Numbered from the stretch's first letter, positions 19,390 to 29,600 are shown. The stretch is DNA of 64,000 nt from Breviolum minutum Mf 1.05b.01 (GCA_000507305.1 DF239234.1:62001-126000), one strand, 5' to 3'. Notes: generated by a model not told the origin, from the letters alone. Numbers and translations: made by a program.

Positions 19390-19675
19390 GTGCATGAAGT
19401 TTGGGTAGATAAAAATAATGAACCCTGCCTCTTGGTCAATTGTTTTGGGGTGGGGATCACGAAACCCGGGTCAAACCACCAGTTGGTCACCCCAAATGGT
19501 GGGAGAATCCCTCGAAAATGCCTTTCCGGTGACCCGGTAATTATAGCAATTTGCCCAGTCACAATCTCTTCTCCTTCCACCATTGCGCGGGTTGCTGAGA
19601 TACAGCGTGCGGTGAATACAACTCTTCTTTGTAGGGAGGCGTCGCGGTACGACAGAACAGATGTGTCAAAATGTC
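19390..19675 (+). CDS. ORF spanning a family Z element, unknown
   Basis: Both flanks of the Z element look coding in the same frame (VWVDKNNEPCLLVNCFG before; PSTIARVAEIQRAVNTTLLC after), and the frame is open across the element itself. It then runs into H copy 4 at 19676. The Z left edge offers GTGGGG and the right edge TTTGCCCAG, but splicing there would break the phase, so read-through is the better model. A minus-strand ORF (19308-19763) overlaps. Confidence 0.4.
19448..19558. mobile_element. Family Z element, copy 1
   Basis: GTCAAACCACCAGTTGGTCA CCCCAAATGG and AATTATAGCAATTTGCCC shared with 24798-24912. Left terminus decayed. Confidence 0.5.
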
Positions 19676-19816
19676 TACAAGATTGGCCCCTGCCAGCTAT
19701 AAGTAGGGGTATAACTCCACTTATAGGGGTTATAACCCCAGTTGCCCATTTATATAAGGCCATTTAGAGGGGCTATACTGTACTCCCATTTATAACTGGT
19801 AGGGGCCCGCGTTGTA
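19676..19816. mobile_element. Family H element, copy 4
   Basis: TACAAGATTGGCCCCTGCCA ... AACTGGTAGGGGCCCGCGTT GTA. The inner TATAAGTAGGGGT/ATAACTCC arms are duplicated. Confidence 0.7.
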
Positions 19817-20034
19817 AAGGGACAATGAAATGAACAGAACTGGCTGATAGAAGTGTGTCTTGACTTTAAAGTTTGAATGTCACATCTCCAAAAAAGCATC
19901 AAAAATCTATCCTTTTTGATTTTTTTTGTTGGTCGCTGAATGGATTTCACTGAAAGGAGTTACATTTGCAAATCGTGGGAAATTGTGAATGCATTCAATA
20001 CGTTTCAGCTTCTTTTTCTTTTAGATCTTTTAGG

Positions 20035-20370
20035 ATGTTTTTGTCCTCTTGTTCTGTCCAAATAGTTGAAAAAGGTAACTTGTGGACTGATCATGCTTTG
20101 CTAGGAAGAAACGAGATCTTGTTTGATAATCTTGATGTGCTACAATGTGCTCCTGTAGGCGTTGTAATTGGGATTTGTTTAGTTGGTGTTTTCTTACGGA
20201 TTCTGCCACGGTAAATCGCCATGTTTCACCACCATTTGGGAGATGTTTTTTTTGCCAACCACCTTGAGCAAATCTAAGTAGGGAAGTGCCCGTTTGCCAG
20301 CCATATTACTTCGAGTCTTTTCTCTCTAGTGAAAACGATCATCACCTGGATTTTGTTGAAATTTCCATGA
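20035..20370 (+). CDS. Two-exon gene with a family B element as intron, unknown small protein
   Basis: ATG 20035 opens 50 codons with coding-like composition (IVEKGNLWTDHALLGRNEIL) and a hydrophobic end before the donor. Removal of 20186-20278 (93 nt, GTGTTT...CTAAG) continues in phase for 30 codons (GKCPFASHITSSLFSLVKTI ...) to TGA 20368, predicting 80 residues. The last six codons before the donor come from the element's left end. An acceptor-like ttcttttag at about 20024 means the ATG could be internal. The hydrophobic patches suggest membrane contact, but no family is recognised. Confidence 0.55.
20167..20278 (+). mobile_element. Family B element, copy 8 (candidate intron)
   Basis: TTGGGATTTGTTTAGTTG|GTGTTTTC ... 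TTGAGCAAATCTAAG, where the bar marks the inferred donor. Confidence 0.8.
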
Positions 20371-20547
20371 ATAAATAGTATAAATTATAAACCTTTCCTT
20401 AGAAAACTCACACTTCCAAACCTTAGGGGGGATTTCACAAAAAATTGTTCATCTCTCATGTTTGTGGGGATCGCCATTCATGGATCTCCCCAAGAAAATC
20501 CCCTCGAAGTTGCTCCATCATGGGAATTTAAGGGGCTGTTCCAACCC

Positions 20548-20686
20548 CCTCCCAATGCCACATTTCCCCGCACAAACTAGCCAGCCTTACGAAGGGAATT
20601 CTTAAACCACCGCCATCCCCGATCATAAGGCCGGCTCCATAAGGCCGGCGTTTTTTCCTTCAAAAAACGTGGCATTAGGAGGGGGT
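20548..20686. repeat. Single-copy inverted-repeat element AA
   Basis: Arms ACCCCCTCCCAATGCCAC and GTGGCATTAGGAGGGGGT 139 bp apart. Contains a direct repeat AAGGCCGGC and a GTTTTTTCCTTCAAAAAAC hairpin. Confidence 0.6.
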
Positions 20687-21092
20687 CATCCCAGTTGGAA
20701 AGTAGTTAATAACCATGGCAATCATAAGTCCTCTAAGGATCGGGTTGTGGGATTCCTTCCAAATCACCTAAATTGCTTATAAAAAAGCAGGGGGGGGGGG
20801 GTGATCTAATAATTACCACTTACTTAATAACCACTTTGTAGGGAATGTGAGATTGGATCTAAACTCCCCTTATTTCCATTTGATAGGGGAACTGATACAC
20901 GCATCAACCTAATAGTAGGGCTAACCACTTACTCATTGGGATCCCATAGGATTCATACAAATCCATATATTATATGGGATCCGTATATGCTATATTTACC
21001 TATACATTTTACCATACATTTTGCCACCAAAAAATGTAGGCAAACAAAAACCCGTTCATCCCATAGGTTCCCATTCATGGGATGATCCTCCA
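20687..21092. mobile_element. Family F copy with nested Y and I sequences
   Basis: F left (TCATCCCAGTTGGAAAGTAG, TTAATAACCATGG) and F right (GGGATGATCCTCCA, ending 21092) enclose a Y copy (about 20838-20940) and I-like sequence with ATCCCATAGG arms (20938-21070). Contains a 10-G run. Confidence 0.4.
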
Positions 21093-21491
21093 GGCGGGTT
21101 GTACTGCAGAGTCGAAATTGACCATCTTTGATACCAAAGTCGAAGAGGTGGAAGGCTGCAGGTGCCCTTCACCTTCGGACCGTTTCACGTCGGTCACGTG
21201 ATGCCTGACTTCCATGGTGAAGTCAGACATGTGTTTCACTGTTTCCTCCAAAGTATAAAAAAATGCATGACATTTGTAAGGTAAACAAAAAATGATAAAT
21301 GAGTCTATCTTGGAATTTGTTTCGTTGCTGATGTAGAACAAGGAAAATACTGGGATTATAAACGACCTATCAAGAGGTGCCAGGTGCAGGATTTCTTCAA
21401 CAGGGATGAATATTTGTTTTTTAGTATCATTGGCTTGGATGTGTTTCGTTGGTGATTTTTGTACGGGTTCGAAACCATAATAAATCACCAT
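21075..21491 (-). CDS. Minus-strand ORF, 138 codons
   Basis: Open from 21491 to a stop at 21075. The first 20 codons are B copy 9 sequence read in reverse. The remainder (about 21075-21430) has strong coding appearance (PVEEILHLAPLDRSFIIPVF; FTMEVRHHVTDVKRSEGEG). A competing plus-strand reading (DEYLFFSIIGLDVF into the B donor) covers only about 25 codons. The C-terminal end overlaps the right arm of the F element. Unknown family. Confidence 0.4.
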   Translation of the reverse strand: MVIYYGFEPVQKSPTKHIQANDTKKQIFIPVEEILHLAPLDRSFIIPVFSLFYISNETNSKIDSFIIFCLPYKCHAFFYTLEETVKHMSDFTMEVRHHVTDVKRSEGEGHLQPSTSSTLVSKMVNFDSAVQPAWRIIP

Positions 21492-21551
21492 TAAACTACC
21501 ATTTGGGGAATATCTTTAGATTCTTTTCCAAGCACCTTAAGTAAATCCAAG
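21434..21551 (+). mobile_element. Family B element, copy 9
   Basis: CTTGGATGTGTTTCGTTGGT ... CCTTAAGTAAATCCAAG. Reversed, it also offers GTGCTT...CATCCAAG splice-like ends. Confidence 0.7.
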
Positions 21552-21730
21552 GTTTTGAAGAATGTTTTTTTGTTCTGAACGTTTTCCACGAAAAAAAACA
21601 GGTTGAGATTCCCAATTTGCGCAGATTTTTTGTTGCAGATGGATGGGGGTTTCCAAACACCAACGGGGGGCGACCTTGACAGATTTGGATTTTTGTTTTG
21701 TGCAAGGTGATGATTGTTGAGTTGTTGATG

Positions 21731-21830
21731 AGTGTTTCCAAAAATAGGGATACCCCAAAATGGATGGTTTATAATTCAAAACCCTATTAAAATGTATGAT
21801 TTGGGGGTACCATTATTTTTGGAAACACCC
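21731..21830. mobile_element. Family G element, copy 1
   Basis: Family definition: GGGTGTTTCCAAAAATAGGG GTACCCCAAAATGGATGG ... GGTACCAYTATTTTTGGAAA CACCC, about 100 bp. Confidence 0.85.
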
Positions 21831-21930
21831 TGATCCAGTTTTTCTACCATGGGGATGGTTTTAAAATCATGGAAATCACAGTCTAGAGGGGAACATGTTG
21901 AAGCTGGTTGTGTTTGGGGGATGAGATTGG

Positions 21931-22073
21931 TACCAGGTGGGCCCAAAAACCAGATATAAGTAGGGGTCCAACTCCACTTATAGGGGCCCCATGACGCCCA
22001 GTTACCCATTTATGTTCGGCCATTTATAACGGTCCCATAACTCCATTTATAACTGGTAGGGGCCCACCTTTTA
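21931..22073. mobile_element. Family H element, copy 5
   Basis: TACCAGGTGGGCCCAAAAAC CAG ... CTGGTAGGGGCCCACCTTTTA with TTCGGCCATTTATAA inside. Confidence 0.75.
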
Positions 22074-22396
22074 CCATGAGCCATGAGATTTCTTGGTTGA
22101 AATATCGCAAATGTCCATGTCGGATGGGCTATACTTGGGACAACTTGAACATCGCAACTTAAACAACGGAGAGGTGGTTCATGTTACTTTGATCGGAAAA
22201 CCTTGAAACCTTTCGAATCATGAAAATTCTTCGCATTTCATGGGCAACAAACCAAACATTAATTTGCACGGATCAAGCTCAATCGCAAAGGTGGCTTGTA
22301 CTGGCCTAGTACTTCAATTGAGCTTTGTGGTTGCCAAGTTGCCAACAGTTGAAAGTGACTGTCCGTTAAGATCGCAAGTGTTCCTTCAACAACAAG

Positions 22397-22507
22397 GTTG
22401 CAGATGTGTCCCCTAGACATTTTCGGAAACAAATCCACAGATGGTACCTATGGATCTAAATATATTGGTTTCCAGAGTTTGGCTTTGATTCAGGGCCAAA
22501 TCTACAC
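22397..22507. mobile_element. Family X element, copy 2
   Basis: GTTGCAGATGTGTCCCC ... GGGCCAAATCTACAC. Same core as 13095-13223. Confidence 0.6.
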
Positions 22508-22980
22508 TCCTGCACAACCGGGCAGGTTGAATATTCATGTTCATCCAACGGACTATGACAACCAATGGAGTCAGGACAGGAAAAATGTTGCTGAAAGGTG
22601 GATGGAATTTTGGTGAAGTCGCGGGAGGATCTATTTGCCAAAAAAAAAAAACACGTGTAGACGAAACAAATGGATACTTTTCCTTCAATAATACGGTTCA
22701 ATGATTCAGAAATCCCAAACAAGCACCTGGGCTGTAACAAAACCTTGTAAATAAATAGTATGGATATTTACCGCATCAACTGGTAAACGCCGGATTTCTG
22801 AACCATCAACGGCACAAATTCAATTAGTTTCCCTTTCCATACAATATTTTTGGGAGTGTAGTAAGATATGTATTTACGCCGTTTACGCCAAAATTAGCAA
22901 ACACTTGCACAACTTAACTTGGCATTTCAATTTCACCAGTTGACAGTTATTGTGCAAGCATTTTTGCCAGCAAATGAGCT

Positions 22981-23280
22981 TTGCTTGAAATGCTGGTCGA
23001 AGCCTGCCCGCGGCAAGGAATTTGTGAAAATGTGGACGGTCAACGGATACATCGTTTGGTGGCCCTTGGCGTGGCTGGGGGGATTGCCAAGTCTGACTAC
23101 GGGTTTTGGAGAAATATGGAAAAAAAGCTGCCGGAAAAGTTGGATTTGTTTAAAGTGATGTTTTACTTTAAAAAACCCATTGTGAATCACCGTTTGAATC
23201 TTTTTTCTGGCTCCACAATGTCAAATCTTTGAATTTCAGTCGATTTTCATCACCCAAATGTCGTCTTTGTTCACAGGCTT
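22981..23280 (+). CDS. Exon ending in a family B element, possible second exon
   Basis: GC-rich, strongly coding-looking stretch of about 56 codons (LVEACPRQGICENVDGQRIH; VALGVAGGIAKSDYGFWRNM) preceded by an acceptor-like atttttgccag/aaatgag. It runs into B copy 10; GTGATG follows TTTAAA at 23152. The B terminus lacks AG, but GAATTTCAG at about 23239 would rejoin the frame in phase (SIFITQMSSLFTGLPPET...) up to C copy 10. Function unknown. Confidence 0.45.
23140..23232 (+). mobile_element. Family B element, copy 10
   Basis: GTTGGATTTGTTTAAAGTGA TGTTTTAC ... AATGTCAAATCTTTG. Confidence 0.6.
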
Positions 23281-23384
23281 ACCTCCTGAAACCAACAGTT
23301 CGCCCCTGAAAATCAATGGTTGGAAGATGAAAGTTCCCTTTGGGATGCCCTATTTTCAGGGGCTATGTTAGTTCAGGGAGTGTA
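23280..23384. mobile_element. Family C element, copy 10
   Basis: TACCTCCTGAAACCAACAGT TCGCCCCTGAAAATC ... ATTTTCAGGGGCTATGTTAG TTCAGGGAGTGTA. A degraded A copy lies at 23484-23587. Confidence 0.75.
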
Positions 23385-23669
23385 AATGGCAGTTCCAAGT
23401 TACTTCACTTTTTTGTTTGACTGCATAAGATGCATAAGGTTTTGAAAAATGGGCGGGTGCAGGAATGGCGTTGAAATATCTACGATGGTAAATGTGGTGG
23501 CTTCAAACGTGTTTTACTTTTTTCATCTCTCTTTACAAAAATGATGACGCCATTCTGACAGAGCATAGTTCTTCATCAACTGGGGTGGGAATTTCCCAAT
23601 TTCTAGAGTGGTTTCTGCAGGGTGGGAATTTGTAGGGATTACCAAACCTTTAGGAACCTATCATGAACC

Positions 23670-23767
23670 TATCCCATATGCTCCATGGGACTGGTATATC
23701 TCCCTAGATGAATGGTTGTTGTTTATTGGCAAATGTAGTAAATACACCATACTTGGAGCATCTGGGC
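23670..23767. mobile_element. Family I element, copy 5
   Basis: TATCCCATATGCTCCATGGG ACTGGTATATC ... AAATACACCATACTTGGAGC. Confidence 0.5.
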
Positions 23768-23770
23768 ATG

Positions 23771-23885
23771 CTTGGATTTGTTCAGTTAGGTGATGTTTTA
23801 CAGATTCTACCATGGGATAAATCCACCATTGTTCACCCGAATTTTTGGTACGAATTTCCAACCACCCTTTCCAAGCAGATCTAAG
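23771..23885 (+). mobile_element. Family B element, copy 11
   Basis: CTTGGATTTGTTCAGTTAGG TGATG ... TTTCCAAGCAGATCTAAG, with CAT directly outside each end (possible duplication). Confidence 0.75.
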
Positions 23886-23887
23886 CA

Positions 23888-24014
23888 TACTTGGATGTCC
23901 CAGGAAGTTGATAAATGGTTAGTAAGTGGGTTATAACCCCAATATACCCCATTTATAAATAGGTTATAACCCATTTACTAACCTTTGATCCTAACTTCCT
24001 GGGACATCCAAGTA
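23888..24014. mobile_element. Family E element, copy 3
   Basis: TA-flanked. Starts 3 bp after the preceding B element. Confidence 0.85.
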
Positions 24015-24315
24015 GGGAAGATTCAGTGATCCAATCACTTGAAGCATCAATCCACGATGAAATATGACGGGTCGGTCCACGACCTTGGCGATGTTTTTGT
24101 TTGAAAAACGCGATCCCTTGGCTCCCTGGCCAATATTACCAGCTTCCTGGGATGCTAGGGGGAAGACTAACATTTGACAACGGAAAACAAAAACACCATT
24201 TTGGAAATAGGAGATACATTTCCCTGAAAACTAACAGCAAAAGCACCTAAGAATAGGCAAAATCCCAAAAGGAAACGAGAAAGTCTTCCAACCATCCATA
24301 TTTTCCGGTGCTACG

Positions 24316-24413
24316 TGTTTCCTCAAATGGTGGTATGTACCCCCAAAACACCCCAAAATGATCATTTTAGTAGGAAACACATGGTTTTTGGGTACCGCCA
24401 TTTTAGGAAACTC
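24316..24413. mobile_element. Family BB element, copy 1
   Basis: GTTTCCTCAAATGGTGGTA ... TACCGCCATTTTAGGAAAC with TGATCATTTTAGTAGGAAAC inside. A decayed C copy lies just left. Confidence 0.6.
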
Positions 24414-24545
24414 ATTCATGGTTGGTGGTTTCCAGCTAGGCCACGGCCGCCCCTCGGCAACTGCCCCAAATCTTTGAGGCCACGGCCAAGTGCACTCCCA
24501 ACGCCATGGGCTGCAATGTTGGGAATACCTGGAGGGGCGAATGAT

Positions 24546-24710
24546 GCAGGGTGGGCCCTCAAAACCAGGTTATAAATGGGGTTATATGCTGTATAACTCC
24601 TATAAGTAGTAGGGAGAACTAACCCCACTTCCCTATTTATGTTCGGACATTTATAAGGGTTATTACTAACTTATTACCTTACTTACAACTGGTAGGGGCC
24701 CACCTTGTAT
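24546..24710. mobile_element. Family H element, copy 6
   Basis: GCAGGGTGGGCCCTCAAAAC CAG ... CTGGTAGGGGCCCACCTTGTA, 165 bp. Confidence 0.7.
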
Positions 24711-24797
24711 GATGAGATCTGGGCCCCCCAAATGATGATCTAGGCAGAAAATTATTGGCTGGGAAACTGAAAATCACCCTCTTTGAAAAAGGAATCT

Positions 24798-24912
24798 GGG
24801 CAAATTATAGTGACCAAACCGCCAGTTGCTCACCCCAAATGGTTTTGATTGTAGGGAGGAAAACGTCCTAAAATATACATTTTGGATTAGGAATTATAGT
24901 AGTAATTTGCCC
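24798..24912. mobile_element. Family Z element, copy 2 (intact)
   Basis: GGGCAAATTATAGTGACC ... TTATAGTAGTAATTTGCCC. A left-end fragment recurs at 40167. Confidence 0.65.
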
Positions 24913-25450
24913 AAAAGAATGATCCTCTAAACATTTTTGGGGGTTGTTCCATTGAAGGTAGTTTACCCATAATTTTGAAGCACTGTATTCTTCAAGATAA
25001 ACGTTTCATATTGTAGGCATTGTATGCAACTCAATAAATCAATACCAAATACCACAACATTGGGACACACGAACTAGGCATATTATTTTGTCATACTGAC
25101 TTATAATATGTACATAGTAGGTGTCTGGATATTTGAATTTGCTTGGGATATCTTGGGATGCATTCCTACAAAGTGCATGACCATTGAAACGAAAGTCAGT
25201 GACCAGAGACATGTCCTGGCATGGCATTCGGAATTGGTCTTTTTTTCATGACTGGATACTGGATATCCCCATACAGAGTTGAAGACTGTATGGGTCAATG
25301 TATTTTAAACGTATGCCACTAGAGAGATTGATAAGATACACCCACGGCTAGATACCAAAAGAATTAGCCATATCTATGAAAGGAGATACCTTTTAGAAGC
25401 CATCGGGCCATCAGTCTTCATATCCATTCGTTAAATTTCTAGGGTTTTAT
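24913..25450. other. No recognisable feature
   Basis: No element ends seen. Two overlapping minus-strand ORFs of 62-65 codons (25039-25298) have weak coding appearance. Confidence 0.35.
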
Positions 25451-25565
25451 CTTGGGTTGTCCCCCCTCCCAGCAACAGTGGCAAATAAAGCTTTATAGGG
25501 ATCCCCATACAAAAAATATGATAATCCTTGTGGTGACTGGCATCCTGGGCAGGGGGACAACCCAA
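25451..25565. mobile_element. Family P element, copy 3
   Basis: CTTGGGTTGTCCCCCCTCCC AG ... CTGGGCAGGGGGACAACCCA AG, 115 bp. Confidence 0.7.
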
Positions 25566-25598
25566 GGTGTATCTCTTAAAGTCAATTTCAATTCGAAC

Positions 25599-25715
25599 TG
25601 AGCAGTGACCAAAACCCCTGGGAATTATACCACCCAGTCATACAGGGAATATAATAAGCCGTTGTAAGGATCCCTATGAACCAACTAGTATGGAATGTCA
25701 TAGGGGTTTTGAGCG
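25599..25715 (+). mobile_element. Family D element, copy 7
   Basis: TGAGCAGTGACCAAAACCCC ... CCAACTAGTATGGAATGTCA TAGGGGTTT. Right terminus changed. Confidence 0.6.
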
Positions 25716-26010
25716 TTGTTCAACTGTTTTTTGCTCCCTTCCACATGGCGATTTTTTTTGAAACTCGCCGAGGCTTCAGCATGGCGACCATTGATCCCTT
25801 GCTTACAGGATCTCAACGTTAGGGAAACCCAGTGTGAGCGTCTCACGTGAAGTGTCCAATAAGATCGCAATGAAAAGGCGAACCATGATAGTAGATAGGT
25901 GGGAAGGTAGGAAGAGTTCTAGGAAAAAACATTTCTAGCTTATGTAACCCTTCTTGTTCATTCTGAGGTATCCAATGTGTGAGATAGATCGAATGTAACG
26001 GCAAACCTAA

Positions 26011-26207
26011 GGTAGCCTCCCTAAAACCAACACATAGTCCCTGTCAGAAAACCATTCCAAAAGGAAAGAATCGTTTTCCAACCCCTGATTTTTGAAGTGC
26101 TACACCCACGAAGTTTAACAGTTCGTCCCTGAAAAATGATGGTTGGAAGACTACTTTCCTTTTGGGGTGGTATCTTTTCAGGGGCTGTCTTGAACTTCCA
26201 GGGAGTA
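26011..26207. mobile_element. Two abutting family C elements
   Basis: 26011-26103 (GGTAGCCTCCCTAAAACC ... GAAGTGCTAC) and 26101-26207 (TACACCCACGAAGTTTAACA ... TCCAGGGAGTA) share the TA. Another decayed copy lies at about 26304-26428. Confidence 0.55.
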
Positions 26208-26671
26208 TATGAAATTATGGGAGAGTAACAATCGTTGATGGGATTCTCACCATCATGTTTTTTTGGGGATTTCGGGTTACTTTTGAGTTAGCTGCTACAG
26301 AAACTTACGCGAGTTAAGCCCCTGAAATGAAATCGACGAATAAGTGCCAAAACCGACCATTTAAAGATGTTCCTCCTACTAAAATTGGTGTGTTTTTTCC
26401 ATTGTCATGCTAGTTTTCGGTGGTGTAAACTCGAAAAAAAAGAATGGAAAACTTCAGGTGCATCCTACCCAACAATAAGGTTCTAATGGTTCCGCTTTGG
26501 GGGAACTCCAAGCTCACTGAAAGAAAAGAAGCCAGCAAGGTTGAAAAGCCCCATATAGTCCCTGGATTCCAAGTCGACCGTTTATATTTTGGTGTTTTGC
26601 CTGTAAAGACCATTGTTTTACCAAGGGTGTTCAAGTGACAAATCCAGGGGACAGTTATTTTTACAGTCTTG

Positions 26672-26880
26672 GACTTCCAGGGATTATAAAGGGATTATAA
26701 TCAGCATTAATCAGCCATTATAGAGATTCCTACTGTTGATGGAAGAAATCCTGCACTAGTTGATATGGAGAATGTCCCATTTTAATAGATAACAGGTGGT
26801 TGTTTCGGATTTCTTGCATCAAGTGTATGAACATGTATGAACCAACTAGTATAATGGAATGTCACAAAGGTTTTGAACAT
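26672..26880 (+). mobile_element. Family D copy split by a family L element
   Basis: D sequence (GGGATTATAATCAGC, CCATTATAGAGATTCCTA) resumes after 26830 as TATGAACCAACTAGTATAAT GGAATGTCA, as in D copy 7. Confidence 0.6.
26731..26830. mobile_element. Family L element, copy 4, nested in D
   Basis: CTGTTGATGGAAGAAATCCT GCAC ... CGGATTTCTTGCATCAAG. Right arm imperfect. Confidence 0.6.
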
Positions 26881-27197
26881 TGGAGCACCTGTCTCCGATT
26901 TCTGAGCAGGTACTTCGTCCGCAAAAGGCAAAAGGGTTTTGAACATTGCTCAGATGGTTGGAAGATGAATCCTTTCCTTTCCCAGACATGGGTGCCTTGT
27001 CAACCTTCATTACGGCCAATTGGAGAACATGTACACCCTAGCAAACAAGCTAGATATCCCGATGTTAGACTACACGAGGATGCAGATGACCAAGTCAACT
27101 TCGAATTTCTGGAAGAACTTTTTTGCAGGGCCAGATGTTATTTTGCCCCTTGACTAGGAGGCTCGCCATAAGAAAGCGAGGACAAACATGAGAACCT

Positions 27198-27480
27198 TTG
27201 TCAAGTCATGTTTCGGCTTCAGCTTTCTTGGGACAATCTCATAAGGGTGGGGGTGGTGGGGTTACTTTGTTGACTCCGTTGTCAAGTCATGTTGCGGCTT
27301 CACCTTTCTTGGAAGAATCTCATGAGCTGATTTCTTCGTTGATTGAAGCTCCAGCAGCTGTAGCTGCATGCAAAAAACCGGCATGCAAAAAGCCGGAATG
27401 CAAAAAAAGGCTTTACGAAAGATGTTGCTGTGCGCAATCAGAGACATGGGTCCTCTCTTGCTGGCCGGGAGCGGGTCAGC
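27198..27480 (+). other. ORF segment with internal duplication and CKKP repeats
   Basis: A 115-codon frame (27198-27545) without ATG. GTCAAGTCATGTTKCGGCTT CA-CTTTCTTGG occurs at 27207 and 27282, and three ACKKPxCKK units follow near 27370. The tail is a C-family fragment. Low-complexity coding sequence or a local duplication; I cannot say which. Confidence 0.3.
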
Positions 27481-27932
27481 AAATAAAGGACAAAGGACAA
27501 AGGGCCTATTTTCAGGGGCGTGAAAACTGGCGATTTTACTTTTAGGGATTGTATTAACGAAATTGGCCAGATGTCACAATGATAGGAAAAAATGTGAATT
27601 TCCTCCTTGAAACGCTCGCAACTCAACATGGATGGTTGGAAGATGAATCCTTTGCTTTTGTGGATGGCTTCCTCGTTGTTAGTTTCAGGGAGAATGCCGA
27701 GGGTTTTGGGGGCGAAGATTTGATCAAATACTAAATACACTCCTTTAGACACGGACCTTGTTTTTGAATATACAGTATTTGTGTGGTTTGTGAATGTTGC
27801 AAGCGAAAGCTGCCAGATGAGAATCCAAGATGTTTTTTGTCGGATCACGAACATGTCGAAAAATGGAGGAAAAGGTAGGTGAGAAGGGCAGAGACACACA
27901 CATCAAGCAAGTTTAATTCTGAAATTGTCCGA

Positions 27933-28044
27933 CTTGAATTTGTTTAAGGTGATGGTTTACGGATGATACCATGGTAAATCACCATGAAAAAACAACATTT
28001 GGGAGAATATGTTTTTTTTTCCAAGCATGTTATGCAAATCTAAG
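27933..28044 (+). mobile_element. Family B element, copy 12
   Basis: CTTGAATTTGTTTAAGGTGA TGG ... GTTATGCAAATCTAAG. A coding-like frame follows (DPLSKFDNSLYVIQRTCEGS), but no upstream frame joins it in phase. A single-copy hairpin with GTACATGT arms sits at 28089-28163. Confidence 0.75.
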
Positions 28045-28294
28045 TGACCCTCTCTCCAAGTTTGACAATTCTCTGTATGTGATACAGCGTACATGTGAGG
28101 GTTCTGTAAAATAGTGGGTACCCAAAAGACAACATTTGGGTGTTTTACCCCCAGTGACATGTACAGTTTATCATGCTATTTGTCGGGTGGTCATTGGGGC
28201 CACCTACTATTTTGAATAACTAGAGTGATTCCCTGTTTTTCGATGTTTTTCCATTTTTGTTCTTCTTAATTCTTGTCACCTCCCTCCGGCTGTA

Positions 28295-28624
28295 GGCCAT
28301 ACAAAATTCCGTGGACTTTTTTTAAAAAAAACTTCGTTGACCACGTGAAATCTGCCAGTCCTTCATGGGTCTTCCGATTGATGGATCCTCCCCACACCAA
28401 CTCCAATCTATGCCATCCCCAAAAACCTTGTAGAATTCATGGGTGAATTTTGGTGACCCTCAACCTTAAGCATCAACCATATCCATGCCATGATTAAGAA
28501 AATCGAGGTAGATCAAGTGCTGACAGCAGATGCCACGGGTACATTGACTATTAGAGGTTCAATCAACAAGTCTCTTGGCTTAAAAGTGCTGCAAAAGTTT
28601 TGCGCCATTCATCAGCTACTGTAG
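28295..28624 (+). CDS. Exon-like region with a premature stop
   Basis: One frame reads PIYAIPKNLVEFMGEFW, then a TGA near 28457, then about 54 further codons (INHIHAMIKKIEVDQVLTAD; GTLTIRGSINKSLGLKVLQK) to TAG at about 28622. Both parts look coding and share the frame, so this may be a pseudogene or contain a short unrecognised splice. No domain known to me. Confidence 0.35.
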
Positions 28625-28816
28625 TGGTTTCAAAGATTTGTGTTGGGGATTGTTTACCCCCTAATTATTTGGGAAAAGGATTCCGGGAATTTGTCTTTTT
28701 TGCTTGCATCCGCATGTTTTGTTGAGGAATAAAACCCTTTTTCAGGTGATCTTATTACCGTCAAAATGATCGCCTTAGTGAAAGGCTTTTCAAAAAAGAT
28801 GGCTTTCATAAATCTA

Positions 28817-28949
28817 AGGTTGTTTCAACACACCTTTGGAACACACCCCTAAACCTTTACCAACGGGCTATAAAGGGATTCCTTTCATGGTTGACTAGGG
28901 GTATTGTTTGGGGTGTGCTCTACGGGTGTGTTGTAACTTTCTTGGAAAG
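28817..28949. mobile_element. Family O element, copy 1
   Basis: GTTGTTTCAACACACCTTTG GAACACACCCC ... GGGGTGTGCTCTACGGGTGT GTTGTAAC. Second copy at 49463. Confidence 0.75.
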
Positions 28950-29084
28950 ATGGCTTTCCTAAACCTCTTTTTTGTTGCGATGGCTTGATGAACTACTCAA
29001 TCACTCAACCTTTCCAGACGGAAGAGATGGAAACTGTACAATGGTGTGTGCATCAAGAAGATCATGTTGTTTTTCAGTGACAAA

Positions 29085-29185
29085 CTAGGTGGTGGAACTC
29101 AAATATTTTTTATTGTCACCCCGAAAATTGGGGAAGATTCCCATTTTGACTAATATTTTTCAAATGGGTTGAAACCACCAACTAG
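29085..29185 (+). mobile_element. Family A element, copy 7
   Basis: Complete, CAAA duplication. Confidence 0.8.
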
Positions 29186-29197
29186 CAAAAAATATTG

Positions 29198-29301
29198 CTA
29201 GTTGGTTTTCAGTTCGTTTTGATTTTCACGCCGATCCCTGAAAAAATGATCCAATTTGACGGTCGCATATTTTTCAACAGGGTGGTTCAACTACCAACTA
29301 G
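29198..29301 (+). mobile_element. Family A element, copy 8, diverged
   Basis: CTAGTTGGTTTTCAG ... GGTTCAACTACCAACTAG, only 12 bp after copy 7. A P right end (CATCCTGGGCGGGGGG) follows at about 29390. Confidence 0.65.
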
Positions 29302-29600
29302 GGATAGAAACCCAGCAGCCAGAATGCAATTGTGTCAAATACCCCGAGCCTAAAAACGTTTCTCATGTCATCCTGGTGGTGAGGAGCCAGCATCCTGGGC
29401 GGGGGGGGGTACATCCAAGACATATTATATACGTATATATATGATATATGTTTAGCATACATATATTCAATAAGTGGCTGTCTGGATTTGTTTTTTCCTA
29501 TTTTTTGGGGGGGGTGGACATTTGTATGCAAAATCTGAAGTCAAGTCAACTCATTTTTGTTTTGCCTCGTTCGTTGGTTGGGGGAATGAATGGAACAAAT

